From assembly GCA_037893245.1 (NCBI GenBank), contig JBAIAA010000697.1:434001-498000 (forward strand): a stretch of DNA of 64,000 nucleotides, read 5' to 3'. Under the pieces are notes generated by a model that was given only the letters and a program-made list of their open reading frames with translations, had not been told where the DNA came from and made no database searches. This stretch comes from Crossaster papposus. Lineage: Eukaryota; Echinodermata; Asteroidea; Velatida; Solasteridae. This document shows, one piece after another, positions 42,701 through 54,129 of this stretch (positions within the stretch are counted from its first letter, which is position 1; every line of letters starts with the position of its first letter). The translations under genes were made by a program, and so were the position numbers.

Positions 42701-45700
42701 GCAATTGTACATGGGAGTGAGAGGTAATCATGGTGCCTCTGTACTGGGCTCTGATGTTTGTTACCATTTGTGCTGTCAATAGTCCGATTTTATGTGTAAG
42801 CCACACACCATTGGAAAGAGTTCGTATTGGTGAATCTGCTGGTTCTTCAGTTGGAGAATATGAAGTTACTGCAAAGGATTTCTGGGCACATTTTGTGTTG
42901 GATTTTTCTCAAGTACAGTCAGTGTTTCAACCATGCACTGCATGCAGCTGCCCTCAAGCTACCACGCCTGACCGACTCCATTGTGGACAGAATGATTACC
43001 ATTGTGTGATCATCACCTCCCATTGTTACCTGCTAGGCATCTACAACAAGCATTATGCCCCATGTGTGTGCACAATATGGCTGAACTACAACAAAATCAC
43101 CAGGAGTTATCAGAAGAGTAAATTTGGGAAAGCTCCTGTCCCTTACTATTCGAATACCACAGCATCATTCCACATCCTGCTAACTGTGTATGGAGACATA
43201 GAACTAAACCCAGGGCCTGTAAAGGACCCCTGTGGCAATTGCAGTCGGCCAGTCAAATGTAACCAGCGATCTCTTCTGTGCGAAGACTGTAACAAGTACT
43301 GGCACCAGAAATGCATCTCCGACATGTCAATCACCCAGTACAACAACCTGATATCAAGTACTGTGGACTGGTTTTGCCCATATTGTGTATACAAGCTTCC
43401 TTTTTCATCATGTTCGGATACCTCATTCCATGAATTACTTAGCAGTGACCAACTGTTGGATTTTCCCTTCGAACACGATACTCATTTGAAAGCCTGTCCT
43501 GCAGACTTCCCCACATTTTCAAGGACCCAAAACAATTCCGTCTTTGGCCTACTACTCAACAGTCGCAGCATCCGCAGTAAACAGCAGGATTTGCAGTCAT
43601 TCCTTGAGCTCCATCCTCTAGATATTGTCTGTATCACGGAGACATGGCTGTCACCAAATGAAGTCCTTTATCTACCCGGATACTCCACCATTCGTCGCGA
43701 TCGAACTACCTGTCGTGGTGGTGGTATAATGGCTTTAGTCAAGGACTCGTTGCTGCCGACACATCTTGACCACCTAAACCCAAATGACATCGAGGTAACC
43801 TTCTTGTCAATAACATTAAAACGATCTAAATGGCTTGTTGGAATTGTGTATCGCCCCCCAAATTCAAATACATCGTTCTTTGAAAAACTGCAGAACATAT
43901 TTGATAACATCCAAGCAAATCTCGGCGGTTTTGAAGGTTTAATTGTATTAGGGGACTTTAATATAAATTGGACAATGGAATCTTCCTTACTGACAAATCT
44001 GCAAGAAGTGACCACGTCAATAGGCCTCACTCAACTAGTTGAAGAAGTCACCCGGCCATCGAGTAATTCTTCATCGACCGGGACTGTCATCGATTTGATA
44101 TTTACAAACAGACAGGAGAAATTCTCTTCAGTTGAAACGGTTGCCAACCCAGTCAACAGTGATCATCATGGAGTGTTTTTCTCACTTGTTGCCAACAAAA
44201 CACCGCCAGAATCGAAAATACTACGCTCATTCCTGCAGTACAAGAAGGGAGATTTCTCACATTTGGAGACTTTGTTACACTTCTTGCCGTGGTCTGCATT
44301 CATGGACGTCAGCGATCCTGAAGCATCATGGGAGGTCTTCATGGATTTATTAGATGCAGCCATCCGTGACAGCATTCCACGGAGGACTTGTAAACGCCGT
44401 ATCTCTCCATGGATCACGCCAGCATTGAAACAACTAATTAAACAGAAACAAACGCTCTTCGCCAAAGCCAACAAAAGTGGTAAAAGCCAAGACTGGAGGA
44501 ACTACAAACAAATTCGCAATGAGGTTAAGAACAAAACCAAAAAAGAGTACTGGAAATACGTCAACAATCTATTTGCTCTGCCTGACAACAAACGCAACTT
44601 TTGGAAATTTGTCAAAGACCAAAGGAAATCCAAATGCCCACCAGCTTTTAAGGCGACCGATACACAGCTTCACAAACCTGCCGATATATGTCAAGCGTTC
44701 AACAAGTTTTTTACATCTGTCCTCACCCCGGCAGAGACTCCTACAGAAACAGCGCCGGCTTGTGACCTACCAATCCCTGAGATGCCCCCTGTGACTGTAA
44801 GCCTTAGCTGGCTCATTAAGTCCCTGTCCAACCTGAATCCCCATAAAGCCCCAGGTTATGACGCCATACCACCGAGAGTCCTCAAAGCAACAGCATCGTC
44901 AATCGCGCTCCCACTGATGCTGTTGATGAATTCTTCTCTGGCAACTGGTGTTCTTCCCACTGACTGGAAACGTTCGCAAATAACTCCGGTATTTAAATCT
45001 GGGAGTCGCACCGATATCAAGAACTATCGCCCCATATCATTAACTTCAATTATCTGCAAAGTTCTGGAGAGAGCTGTTGCAGATAATGTCAACAGCCATA
45101 TTACAGCACACCGCCTCGACAACCCACAGCAACATGGTTTTACTTCCGGCAAGTCATGCGTTACTCAACTCGCAAACACAATCCACAATTGGGCCACCAT
45201 CCTGGATAAACCAAAACCCCCACGCATCGATGTAATTTTCCTCGACTTCAGCAAGGCCTTCGATACCATGCCTCATCATTCCCTACTCAACAAACTGGCC
45301 AGTAACTACAACATTTGTGGAACTACTTGGGCATGGATTAAGTCATTTCTCATAGGTCGTCAACAACGAGTTGCTTACCGGGGTTGCTTCTCTGAGTGGG
45401 CACCTGTTACTTCTGGTGTCCCGCAGGGGAGTGTTCTCGGCCCCCTTCTTTTCAATCTGTTCATCGCTGACATCTCTCACAATATGACCACTAACTGCAT
45501 ACTTTTTGCAGATGACACACTTCTCTACCAACCTATAACATCTCGAAACGACGAACTCCTCCTTCAGTCAGATCTAACTGCACTTCAACGATGGAGTCAA
45601 CACAATGGCATGCAGCTGAACGCTAGTAAAACCAAGGTCATGCACATTTCGAGATCCCGGAAACCAGTTGATCTCCCAAACTACAAACTACATGGCACAT

Positions 45701-46582
45701 CACTCGCTCCCACTCCCACATTCAAGTACCTTGGAGTCACCATTAATAACTCACTCAACTGGAATGACCACATAAACACCATCGCCTCAAAGGCCAATAA
45801 GACATTAGGTTTTATTTGGCAGATTGCAAGAGGAGCATCACCCAGGGCCTTGGCTTCTTTGTATCGTTCTCTCGTCTTGCCAGTGCTGGAGTATGGACTG
45901 CCAGCATGGTGTCCATATGCAGCGTCCAATGCTGCTAAACTGGAGAAAGTACAGAGGAGGGCTAGCAGGATGTGCCTCAAGCAGCGTAAAGGGGAAATGT
46001 CTTATGAGGACAGACTGCATACACTCAACTGGATGACACTGGATGCACGAAGACAAAAACACACGGTTTTGTTCACAATAAAATGTCTGTTTAACTTGGT
46101 GGACTGTCAATCTGTTAAAGCCAACACAACAGTCAATACACGACACCTGGACAAAATTGTGTTTAATCACCATTATGCGAGGACTTTAACTCTCAAAAAC
46201 GTACCCAGCCATGTCTTCCCTAGGATTTGGAGTCAATTGCCATTACATGTTAACGATTCTCTTTTAATTGATTCATTTACCCACTTTAATTCCACCATGT
46301 CTGCTCATTTCAAGGGAAAATAATGGTTCCAAAATGTTTTGTATTTGTTTTGTGTTGCCATTTGTTCTGTGGGTCTTGCATGCGCGGGAGCGGTTGCCGG
46401 TCGTGTCATTGGATTCGGATCTATCTGTTGGGTGGCACGATTGGCGGCTGCTTCCGCGCGAGTAGGATTTCCTGTGCAATTAGTACTTGTACATTTACAT
46501 TCAATTTTTTATTTTTATTGATCATTTATTATTTATTATTTTTTTATTGCTTTTTATTTTCCCCCTATTTACACGAATGTTT

Positions 46583-46618
<36 letters not shown>

Positions 46619-49600
46619 TTTGCTATTTCTTGCCTTGTTTAATGTATTGAATTACATTTTAAGCTTCACAGCTCATTTTATTATTTTGTATTCATTGCTC
46701 AGACGTTTTCTCTTGTAGATACACAACTTGCATGCATTCGGGGTGGGCGGGGTGGGGTGGTTTGATGAGGGAGTGACTGATGAGGGAGGGGGATTGCTTG
46801 GTAATGGGATTGTGGGACAGTATCCCTTGTTTAATGTCCTGTTTTTAAATTGGTCCGTAATATTATTTCTGTTAATATAAATACACAAATATAATTATTT
46901 TGTCACTGTTTAGCTAAATTCATCATAGTTTTTTATACATATATTTTTAAATACATTTAATTTTATTCTGTGTCACTTTTTCAAGTTAGGATCGGCAGGC
47001 TTTCGAGTCAAAGTGTTTTATTATACTTTTGTCGGTCCTGGCCAACTTGGATAAAGTTGTTTTTGTTTTGTTTTAATGTTAGTGTAATTTGGAATTGTTG
47101 TTGTTCATGTATGTTTGTACCTGTTGTTGAAGGCCGAATAAATAATAATAATAATAATAATAATTCTACTTGCGTCAATTAAATCCAAGTGCGGACGGTG
47201 GGAAGATCAACCCATCGGAATGTTACCCGGCGTCATGGTCAAATTATCCAAAATGTTTATCCAGTGCGAACACGGCTTCAGACAAATACAAAGCTGGGGT
47301 TCGGAAAACAGCCCTATATTGCAGCAGCCGGCGCGGCCGGCGTTAATTGGCAAGTTTTGCCCAATTTTTTCAATCACGGTTTTGTGAACACGACGACTCG
47401 AATGGCGGTCTATGCGTTTATGTCATAGACAACTACATGTAATTCAAGGTTTTATTTAGATGTCTATGGTTCTTCGTCTGTGCCTATAATACCACAGACA
47501 TATAATTATAAACACATCGAATCCCTTGCTTCGTCTTCGTCTTTGGCTTAAGGCGATTTTAGATTCCCAACTGCGAGAACCCCTGCCACATTTTGATCCC
47601 TGTTGCGCTTCAGAAACATTCAATCTACTGATATGAACACACAAGTTAGACTGTTTATATTTGCTTTAATTTCTATTTGCTTCTCAGTGATTCAGAATTT
47701 GGAGGCGAAGCCAAACCCGAAGACGAAGCAAAGGTTTCGAAAAGGCCCATAGACCGCCAGGTCCTATTCAAAACTACATGATGATTTCGTAATTTGCGCG
47801 GCGCCCGACTAAATATCAACTATGGGCAAATTTAGCCCTCTACGTACTCGGTACGCGGTAGGGAATTTGTACACACCCGAAGAGTTCCAGTCAATTAATT
47901 ATATGAAAACATTTATCAATTTAAAAGAAAATTACGTAATGTTATGATATAGGCCATGTAGATTAAGTATATCTAGTGTCAATGTTGATACTTTTAAATG
48001 AAGACTTTTGGGCCCATTTTTGTGTTAAGCGCGTTGCACAGTATGCGCACAGAACGTAAAAAGCGCGCGGTGCGTTGCCGGCCCGTCCAACGAAAGATAC
48101 GCGCGTTGCTTTTTATAGCTATACGCGCATACGCGTTGTTTTGCCCATACTTTCCAAATCACGGTTTTGTGCGCACGACTGGCGCGGCGGTACGGTCTAT
48201 GCGTTTGTATCTGCGCTATAAACTTATGCTGCGTTCCAATCGCGTCGTGTTTATCGTGTTCACGAGTTCACGAGTCGTATAATGGCGTTCTATAATCGCC
48301 TGGTAACTCGTGTTCACCAGTGGTGAACTCGAGGTGGATTTTTTTTCTCCATGTTCACGACTTCACGAATGAAATACTCGCGCATGCGTGTTGGTTCACG
48401 TACAAGTTCTTGTGCTATAAAGAATGTCCTTACCGCACGACTAACTCGACTGTGCGCGTGCGTCGTGGTGAGTAGCGTTTGGAATGCAACCTACTCGTGA
48501 ACGTGGAGAAATTCACGGTGAACACGATAAAAACGACGCGATCGGAACGCAGCATAACCACTATTGAGGAGTAGCGCCCTCTATTATTTCGGTAACAGGT
48601 CAGGATGAGTTCCCCGACGTCTTCCAAAGCGTTACTCTGTCCGAGTATTCGATCAACACGGCTATTTCATAAAGTCGAATTATTTTTCTTACCCAAAAAG
48701 TGTCTTTCTTTTGTTGTGGTCAAGGTGAATAAACTTAGTGCTGGGAGTGGCAATGTGGTAATCTAGGAGTATGGTTAGTGGAACTGATGATATAGACTAG
48801 CGTTTTGCAGCAGGTAAGATAAACACAGCCGCATTCCCACAAATCGCAATAACGCCGGGCGGCGTATATTATTTTTACACCGCAGCGAAGGGTTTACTCT
48901 TCATTACGGCCTTGTAACAAGACTACGAATACGTTCAGTAGGCTGGCACTAGTTGCAGCGCTGAGGGCGCCAGACGCGGTTTTCGATATTATCATACATT
49001 GTGGCCGAGTTCGGGCGGTCTGTTCTTGACACGCGAACTCTGTTCCTTACGCTCGAACGGCGGGAACGCGACCCGTGAACATTGCACTCGGAACAAGAAC
49101 ACACACCACCTATCCATCAGGGTTTTGCAAGAACAAGTTACGCGTGTCAAGAATAGACCGCCCGAACTCGGCCTGTATTTACATCAACTCATCGGAATGT
49201 TACCCGGCGTCATGGTCAAATTATCCAAAATGTTTATCCAGTGCGAACACGGCTTAAGACATATACAAAGCTGGGGTTCGGAAAACAGCCCTATATTGCA
49301 GCAGCCGGCGCGGCGTTAATTGGCAAGTTTTGCCCAATTTTTTCAATCACGGTTTTGTGAACACGACGACTCGAATGGCGGTCTATGCGTTTATGTCATA
49401 GACAACTACATGTAATTCAAGGTTTTATTTAGATGTCTATGGTTCTTCGTCTGTGCCTATAATACCACAGACATATAATTATAAACACATCGAATCCCTT
49501 GCTTCGTCTTCGTCTTTGGCTTAAGGCGATTTTAGATTCCCAACTGCGAGAACCCCTGCCACATTTTGATCCCTGTTGCGCTTCAGAAACATTCAATCTA

Positions 49601-51676
49601 CTGATATGAACACACAAGTTAGACTGTTTATATTTGCTTTAATTTCTATTTGCTTCTCAGTGATTCAGAATTTGGAGGCGAAGCCAAACCCGAAGACGAA
49701 GCAAAGGTTTCGAAAAGGCCCATAGACCGCCAGGTCCTATTCAAAACTACATGATGATTTCGTAATTTGCGCGGCGCCCGACTAAATATCAACTATGGGC
49801 AAATTTAGCCCTCTACGTACTCGGTACGCGGTAGGGAATTTGTACACACCCGAAGAGTTCCAGTCAATTAATTATATGAAAACATTTATCAATTTAAAAG
49901 AAAATTACGTAAGTAATGTTATGATATAGGCCATGTAGATTAAGTATATCTAGTGTCAATGTTGATACTTTTAAATGAAGACTTTTGGGCCCATTTTTGT
50001 GTTAAGCGCGTTGCACAGTATGCGCACAGAACGTAAAAAGCGCGCGGTGCGTTGCCGGCCCGTCCAACGAAAGATACGCGCGTTGCTTTTTATAGCTATA
50101 CGCGCATGGCGTGCAGCCTATACGCGTTGTTTTGCCCATACTTTCCAAATCACGGTTTTGTGCGCACGACTGGCGCGGCGGTACGGTCTATGCGTTTGTA
50201 TCTGCGCTATAAACTTATGCTGCGTTCCAATCGCGTCGTGTTTATCGTGTTCACGAGTTCACGAGTCGTATAATGGCGTTCTATAATCGCCTGGTAACTC
50301 GTGTTCACCAGTGGTGAACTCGAGGTGGATTTTTTTTCTCCATGTTCACGACTTCACGAATGAAATACTCGCGCATGCGTGTTGGTTCACGTACAAGTTC
50401 TTGTGCTATAAAGAATGTCCTTACCGCACGACTAACTCGACTGTGCGCGTGCGTCGTGGTGAGTAGCGTTTGGAATGCAACCTACTCGTGAACGTGGAGA
50501 AATTCACGGTGAACACGATAAAGACGACGCGATCGGAACGCAGCATAACCACTATTGAGGAGTAGCGCCCTCTATTATTTCGGTAACAGGTCAGGATGAG
50601 TTCCCCGACGTCTTCCAAAGCGTTACTCTGTCCGAGTATTCGATCAACACGGCTATTTCATAAAGTCGAATTATTTTTCTTACCCAAAAAGTGTCTTTCT
50701 TTTGTTGTGGTCAAGGTGAATAAACTAATAGAATAGAACTTGTAAAAAATGGGAGTGAAACTACAGTACATGTACACGATTGCCATCCAGACTAGGACCA
50801 TGGTCTTTAAATAAACTGTTGTGTCAATATTTGATTAGTTTGTGTTAACTGAACTTAACTTAAGTTAACTTTCTCTCTTTAAGAAACGTGGAAATTGGAC
50901 TTTGGAGTGAATACGGCCAGCACTTCAGAATGTTGGTGACAGACAGGGCTATGCACCATGACATGACCACAGGTATGACCTGTAACAATTATCACTAGTT
51001 AATGTAATTTTGCATCAGAATAAAGCAAATTAGATAACGGGCTCTGCCCTTTACTTTAGCGATGTGCTCACTGTATGTCAGCTCTGTACACTGCTTTCCG
51101 TGAGAAGAAACAAATTCACAAATATAAACCCACCTGTACAATCTGGCAGATACCTCAGCAGGGTAAACATTCCAGTCATTGTGGCATTTTTTAATTAACA
51201 TATTAAAAATAATATTACATATTTTTTTACACCCCCCCCCCCTCCCCCCCCCAAAGAAACCCCCAAAAACAATGATATTTAAATATGTACATGTATATAT
51301 ATATACTGATTTATTAGCATCATTCGACTATAGTGACGAAACAAAATTTCCCTTGTATGAGAGCATTGTGAATGGAAAATCTTTGAAAATAGAGCACTGA
51401 TGATTACGTTTTGTTGCAGCAAGATTCAAAACTAGACTGCTAACAAGCAGCCATTGTATTCATTTCTTTTATATTACTTTTTGATCATTTAAACATTTCA
51501 CTTGTATATTCTTTTCAGAAATCAAGAGTCCTAAACTAGACACCACTGAAGTCCTTCTGGCTGGCAGCTGTATGAGGCTACATATAATGGAGAGACATGC
51601 TACAATGGTACCACTGTTTGTTCAAGGGAGAAATGACACAAGCAATGGTTATGCCATCAGTCTCCAGCAACTCTGA
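39776..51676 (+). CDS. Three-exon gene for a ~144-residue protein of unknown family
   Basis: Exon 1 39776-39963 (ATG with A at -3; MSGTDLTRLLRNKPRQDD...) ends at a GTAAGC donor in phase 2. Exon 2 50884-50972 follows a strong acceptor (CTTTCTCTCTTTAAG) and encodes NVEIGLWSEYGQHFRMLVTD... before GTATGA. Exon 3 51519-51676 ends SNGYAISLQQL and TGA. All junction phases match and give one continuous protein with a mixed, globular-looking composition, no signal peptide and no membrane segment. I do not recognise the family. The joining across the 10.9-kb first intron is inferred from phase and from the lack of any other partner exon. That intron contains the retrotransposon and the 1.5-kb duplication. 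Exons 2-3 alone are the firmer part. Confidence 0.6.
40862..41182. mobile_element. TTAA-flanked MITE, AGGTAGGATACACC family
   Basis: The ends are AGGTAGGATACACCATTTGC and the inverse CAATGGTGTATCCTACCT, flanked by TTAA at 40858-40861 and 41183-41186. It is the inverse orientation of the copy at 60476-60856 (GGCATCCAGCAAAATGA; GATTGTAAAACTTCTGACAG). It is a clean full-length member. Confidence 0.85.
41187..42729. other. Intronic AT-rich region before the retrotransposon
   Basis: An approximately 200-bp motif recurs (GAAGTTTCACAGTTTTAACAC near 41581, GAAGTTTCACAGTTTAGCAC near 41811; ACAAATGACGTTTAT at 41661 and 41900), indicating a diverged tandem duplication. The 5' UTR of the retrotransposon probably starts somewhere in 42.3-42.7 kb, but its boundary is not visible. 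Confidence 0.5.
42730..46323 (+). CDS. Retrotransposon polyprotein: 2A, PHD finger, AP endonuclease, reverse transcriptase
   Basis: 1197 codons, uninterrupted. Residues 1-30 (MVPLYWALMFVTICAVNSPI) are hydrophobic like a signal peptide. A 2A-type motif GDIELNPGP ends at residues 162/163. A PHD-like zinc finger follows (about 168-219: CGNC...CEDC...H..C...CPYC). The APE-type endonuclease has LNSRSI, CITETWLS, GDFNIN and NSDHHGVFF (about 275-490). The RT has NYRPISLTSIICKVLE, FLDFSKAFDT, GVPQGSVLGPLLF and the catalytic FADD at 926-929, then a thumb/C-terminal part ending FKGK. This order is that of CR1/L2-like ORF2 fused to an N-terminal module. The intact frame suggests a young, possibly active copy. 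The endonuclease nicks target DNA and the RT copies the RNA in place. Confidence 0.9.
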   Translation: MVPLYWALMFVTICAVNSPILCVSHTPLERVRIGESAGSSVGEYEVTAKDFWAHFVLDFSQVQSVFQPCTACSCPQATTPDRLHCGQNDYHCVIITSHCYLLGIYNKHYAPCVCTIWLNYNKITRSYQKSKFGKAPVPYYSNTTASFHILLTVYGDIELNPGPVKDPCGNCSRPVKCNQRSLLCEDCNKYWHQKCISDMSITQYNNLISSTVDWFCPYCVYKLPFSSCSDTSFHELLSSDQLLDFPFEHDTHLKACPADFPTFSRTQNNSVFGLLLNSRSIRSKQQDLQSFLELHPLDIVCITETWLSPNEVLYLPGYSTIRRDRTTCRGGGIMALVKDSLLPTHLDHLNPNDIEVTFLSITLKRSKWLVGIVYRPPNSNTSFFEKLQNIFDNIQANLGGFEGLIVLGDFNINWTMESSLLTNLQEVTTSIGLTQLVEEVTRPSSNSSSTGTVIDLIFTNRQEKFSSVETVANPVNSDHHGVFFSLVANKTPPESKILRSFLQYKKGDFSHLETLLHFLPWSAFMDVSDPEASWEVFMDLLDAAIRDSIPRRTCKRRISPWITPALKQLIKQKQTLFAKANKSGKSQDWRNYKQIRNEVKNKTKKEYWKYVNNLFALPDNKRNFWKFVKDQRKSKCPPAFKATDTQLHKPADICQAFNKFFTSVLTPAETPTETAPACDLPIPEMPPVTVSLSWLIKSLSNLNPHKAPGYDAIPPRVLKATASSIALPLMLLMNSSLATGVLPTDWKRSQITPVFKSGSRTDIKNYRPISLTSIICKVLERAVADNVNSHITAHRLDNPQQHGFTSGKSCVTQLANTIHNWATILDKPKPPRIDVIFLDFSKAFDTMPHHSLLNKLASNYNICGTTWAWIKSFLIGRQQRVAYRGCFSEWAPVTSGVPQGSVLGPLLFNLFIADISHNMTTNCILFADDTLLYQPITSRNDELLLQSDLTALQRWSQHNGMQLNASKTKVMHISRSRKPVDLPNYKLHGTSLAPTPTFKYLGVTINNSLNWNDHINTIASKANKTLGFIWQIARGASPRALASLYRSLVLPVLEYGLPAWCPYAASNAAKLEKVQRRASRMCLKQRKGEMSYEDRLHTLNWMTLDARRQKHTVLFTIKCLFNLVDCQSVKANTTVNTRHLDKIVFNHHYARTLTLKNVPSHVFPRIWSQLPLHVNDSLLIDSFTHFNSTMSAHFKGK
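43168..43218 (+). other. 2A ribosome-skipping motif within the retrotransposon ORF
   Basis: Encodes FHILLTVYGDIELNPGP; the D-x-E-x-N-P-G-P consensus is complete. Such sequences cause the ribosome to skip the Gly-Pro bond, here releasing a ~162-residue leader from the PHD-endonuclease-RT protein. 2A sequences in non-LTR retrotransposons of sea urchin and amphioxus are established knowledge. Confidence 0.85.
47204..48735. repeat. 1.5-kb direct repeat, copy A
   Basis: Begins at CCATCGGAATGTTACCCGGC and ends at GTCAAGGTGAATAAACT. It is almost identical to copy B (49183-50728), with a few substitutions and short indels. For example, copy B has an extra GTAA near 49912 and TGGCGTGCAGCCTA near 50107. 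It contains the TGCTGCG MITE. No gene is recognised in it. Confidence 0.9.
48227..48554. mobile_element. MITE with TGCTGCGTTCC ends, copy 2
   Basis: Near-perfect inverted ends (TGCTGCGTTCCAATCGCGTC and GACGCGATCGGAACGCAGCA). The same family is at 14418-14745 and 50218-50545. Here the palindrome extends outward to TTA...TAA. Confidence 0.9.
49003..49173. mobile_element. 171-bp MITE, TGT target duplication
   Basis: Inverted-orientation copy of 3439-3608, with GGCCGAGTTCGGGCGGTCTG at the left and its inverse at the right. TGT flanks both sides (49000-49002 and 49174-49176). It ends 9 bp before copy B of the 1.5-kb repeat. Confidence 0.85.
49183..50728. repeat. 1.5-kb direct repeat, copy B
   Basis: Second copy of 47204-48735, offset by about 1.98 kb in the same orientation and ending 156 bp before exon 2 of the small-protein gene. 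The ~450 bp between copies is unique apart from the 49003-49173 MITE. Confidence 0.9.
50218..50545. mobile_element. MITE with TGCTGCGTTCC ends, copy 3
   Basis: Carried within copy B of the 1.5-kb repeat and nearly identical to 48227-48554. It was therefore duplicated with its host segment and not inserted independently. Confidence 0.9.
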
Positions 51677-54097
51677 ATCTCTCAAATCTTTGGAAATCTC
51701 AATTCAAAGATAGATCATATTTCTTGGGGTTTAAAAAAGCACCACAATATTACTTGCAAAGTTGTCCCATTGCTTTATTTTTCATAGCCTATTTTAATAG
51801 ATTGAGCTTAAAAATGCAAGTTAACAGGAATATTTTAATACACAAATATACTACAAGGAATATCTTAGGGCATTCAACATAAATGTTTACAGTTTATCCA
51901 ATATAAGGGCTGACATTGCAGCACAACTTCAAAGACTGTACTGGAGATTGGGGGGGGGGGGGCACATGATCACCCAAAGATTTCTGTTAACTTGAATTCT
52001 ACACTCTCAACAATTATACATTACAGTGTATATAAAGGGTCATTCTTTTTCTCCACCTCTGAAAAAGCATCACCCCTAATGTCCTCTTGTTTAAGGAGTA
52101 AAGCAAACGGACTGGAAACGACAGTCATTGCAAATACTACTTGAATGGTAAAATGTATATTTAAACAGTTGACAACATGCTCCTCTCTTTTATTTCTATG
52201 TGGTAATTTTGGACTCATGTTTGCACAATTGGCATACATTTGTGTTTATGTTTTTATCTTATTATTCTTTACATGTATAGAACTCCGCTCGAAAGTAAAA
52301 CAATATATATTTAATTTACTGGTTTGGACTGGTGTTCTTCACATTGCTAAATTTCCTGTCCCTTGTCATTTTAAAGATGAAAATATTGTTTATTGTGAAA
52401 TGTGAATGCACTACTTGCATTAAATAATGAATATCTTGCGTCACACTTTGGACCAATGAATAAACCATGATGACTTTGAAGATTCTAAAAATGAACAACG
52501 TATGTTCTTATTTGTAACAGTACATGTATGTACAGTAAAAATGCACTTTATTGGAACGCCTTTCCTAAACTTCAGGATAAACAAAACTAATTCGGAAGAT
52601 ATGCTAATAAGTTACCTCAGAATGAAGTATTCCTTTAAAAAGAAACATTATTTCATTACCATGTCATGCTCAAATAACCTTTGTCTTCACACATTAATAT
52701 GTAATTGAAATTGTATTTATTGAATAAAACAGCATTAATTAAAAAGAGAAGAAAACAAATATTGAAATTGACATTGAAAATGTTATTGATACTGACTGCT
52801 GGAATTAATTATTGTTGTATTAATTAATGCACAAAATCCTGCACCAGTGAAATGCAGTACTGTGTTAACTGAGAATTCTTATCACAGGGGTTTGTTTATT
52901 AATTGGTGCTTCAGACGTGACCCTCGAAGTACTTAAGTTCGTACCATGGAGGAATAAGAAGGCTTCTTATTCCTCCATGTTCGTACTAAGTACTGATACT
53001 CAACCACCCCACCTCGAAGACACTACAAATATGAATAGGCCTACAAGACACTAAAAAATACATTGGACAAAATCTAGAAGCACTCAACTCAGCATCTACT
53101 TCAACCCCCCCCCCCCCCCCCCTACCGTATTTCCAAAAAATACCTACTAAAATTCATTGTATATTTTAAAAAACCTTCGAAGAATAAACTTTGTCAGACG
53201 AAATTTCATATCACCAGCGATAAAAAAAACAATTTACAGTTCGCGACGCGCGCCGAGCCGAGTATCGATAACCGAAGCCATATGCCAGCCGAAGCCTCCC
53301 GAAGCCTGACCGTACGAATCGTTTTGGCCGCCATTTTGCTTTGTGATGAAGCCCGAGCCTAGCCAAGCCCAAGCCAAGCCCGAGCCTAGCCCCAAGCCTC
53401 AAGCCTCAAGCCCCGTTTGGTAAACGCCCTCACATTGTATTTACACTAGACTTGACCCAAGTCAGACTTACCATGGAGTTAAGACTACCAATTTGCTTTC
53501 GTCAATCCGGCCGGCCGTATTGTGCATGCTTTGTATGTTGGCCTTAGATATAGGGCGCCCTCATCTGGTTGTCGTTCCGCGATCGGTTTCAACGTGATGT
53601 CATCATTATGCCAGTGCAGTAACCACACATGAGCATGGGCGGCGCAAGAGGGCGCGCTACTGATGAGCGTGGACGTGACGCGAGGCGCACGGTGTGGATG
53701 ACCATGAGCAATGTTACCACAGAATCCCGACTTGGATCAAGTCTATATTTACACATACGTCTGTATTATTTATTATTTATTTGGCCATGAAACCACAACA
53801 AATACAAAGACAGTGTACAAACAAACCAAATGAAAATGCCCCTGACCCCTCCTTTTTGGAAACCCTGGATGGAACCGTCCTGATAAACACAGCCCGCTTG
53901 TGAATTATACTTCATAAATAATAGTTTAATTTCATTTCGTTTATTTGTCAGGGCATGTATACACGGTGGCCACAAATCTTAATTTTTCAAACCAATATTC
54001 ATCGTGCTCGACTCAGTTCAGCCATGGGCGTAGTTCAGCCACAGAGCAAGGAAAACGAATTTAGCCATGGAGATATAATTGTACAATGTACAATGTG
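51677..54097. other. 3' flank and intergenic
   Basis: AATAAA-like signals lie near 52456 and 52722 for the small-protein gene. There is a G-run near 51949-51962 and a C-run near 53106-53122. A long imperfect palindrome sits at 52928-52996 (CATGGAGGAATAAGAAG and its inverse with a 1-nt centre). A short AGCC-rich degenerate repeat lies at 53340-53410 (CCCGAGCCTAGCCAAGCC). No gene recognised. Confidence 0.5.
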
Positions 54098-54129
54098 CAT
54101 GTTATGGAATTCCATATGTGCCACTCTAA

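Larger units (their letters stand above)
42730..47163 (+). mobile_element. CR1/L2-type non-LTR retrotransposon
   Basis: Contains one long ORF (42730-46323) and a 3' region ending GGCCGAATAAATAATAATAA, a short AAT repeat tail at about 47138-47163 as is usual for the CR1/L2 group. There are no LTRs and no poly(A). The 5' boundary is unknown; the element may start upstream of 42730. It is inserted in the first intron of the small-protein gene, in the same orientation. Confidence 0.8.

Noticed and set aside
47204-50728. The two 1.5-kb direct repeats as LTRs of a retrovirus-like element
   Set aside because: Only ~450 bp lie between them, with no primer-binding site, no gag/pol and no TG...CA ends; a tandem duplication fits better.
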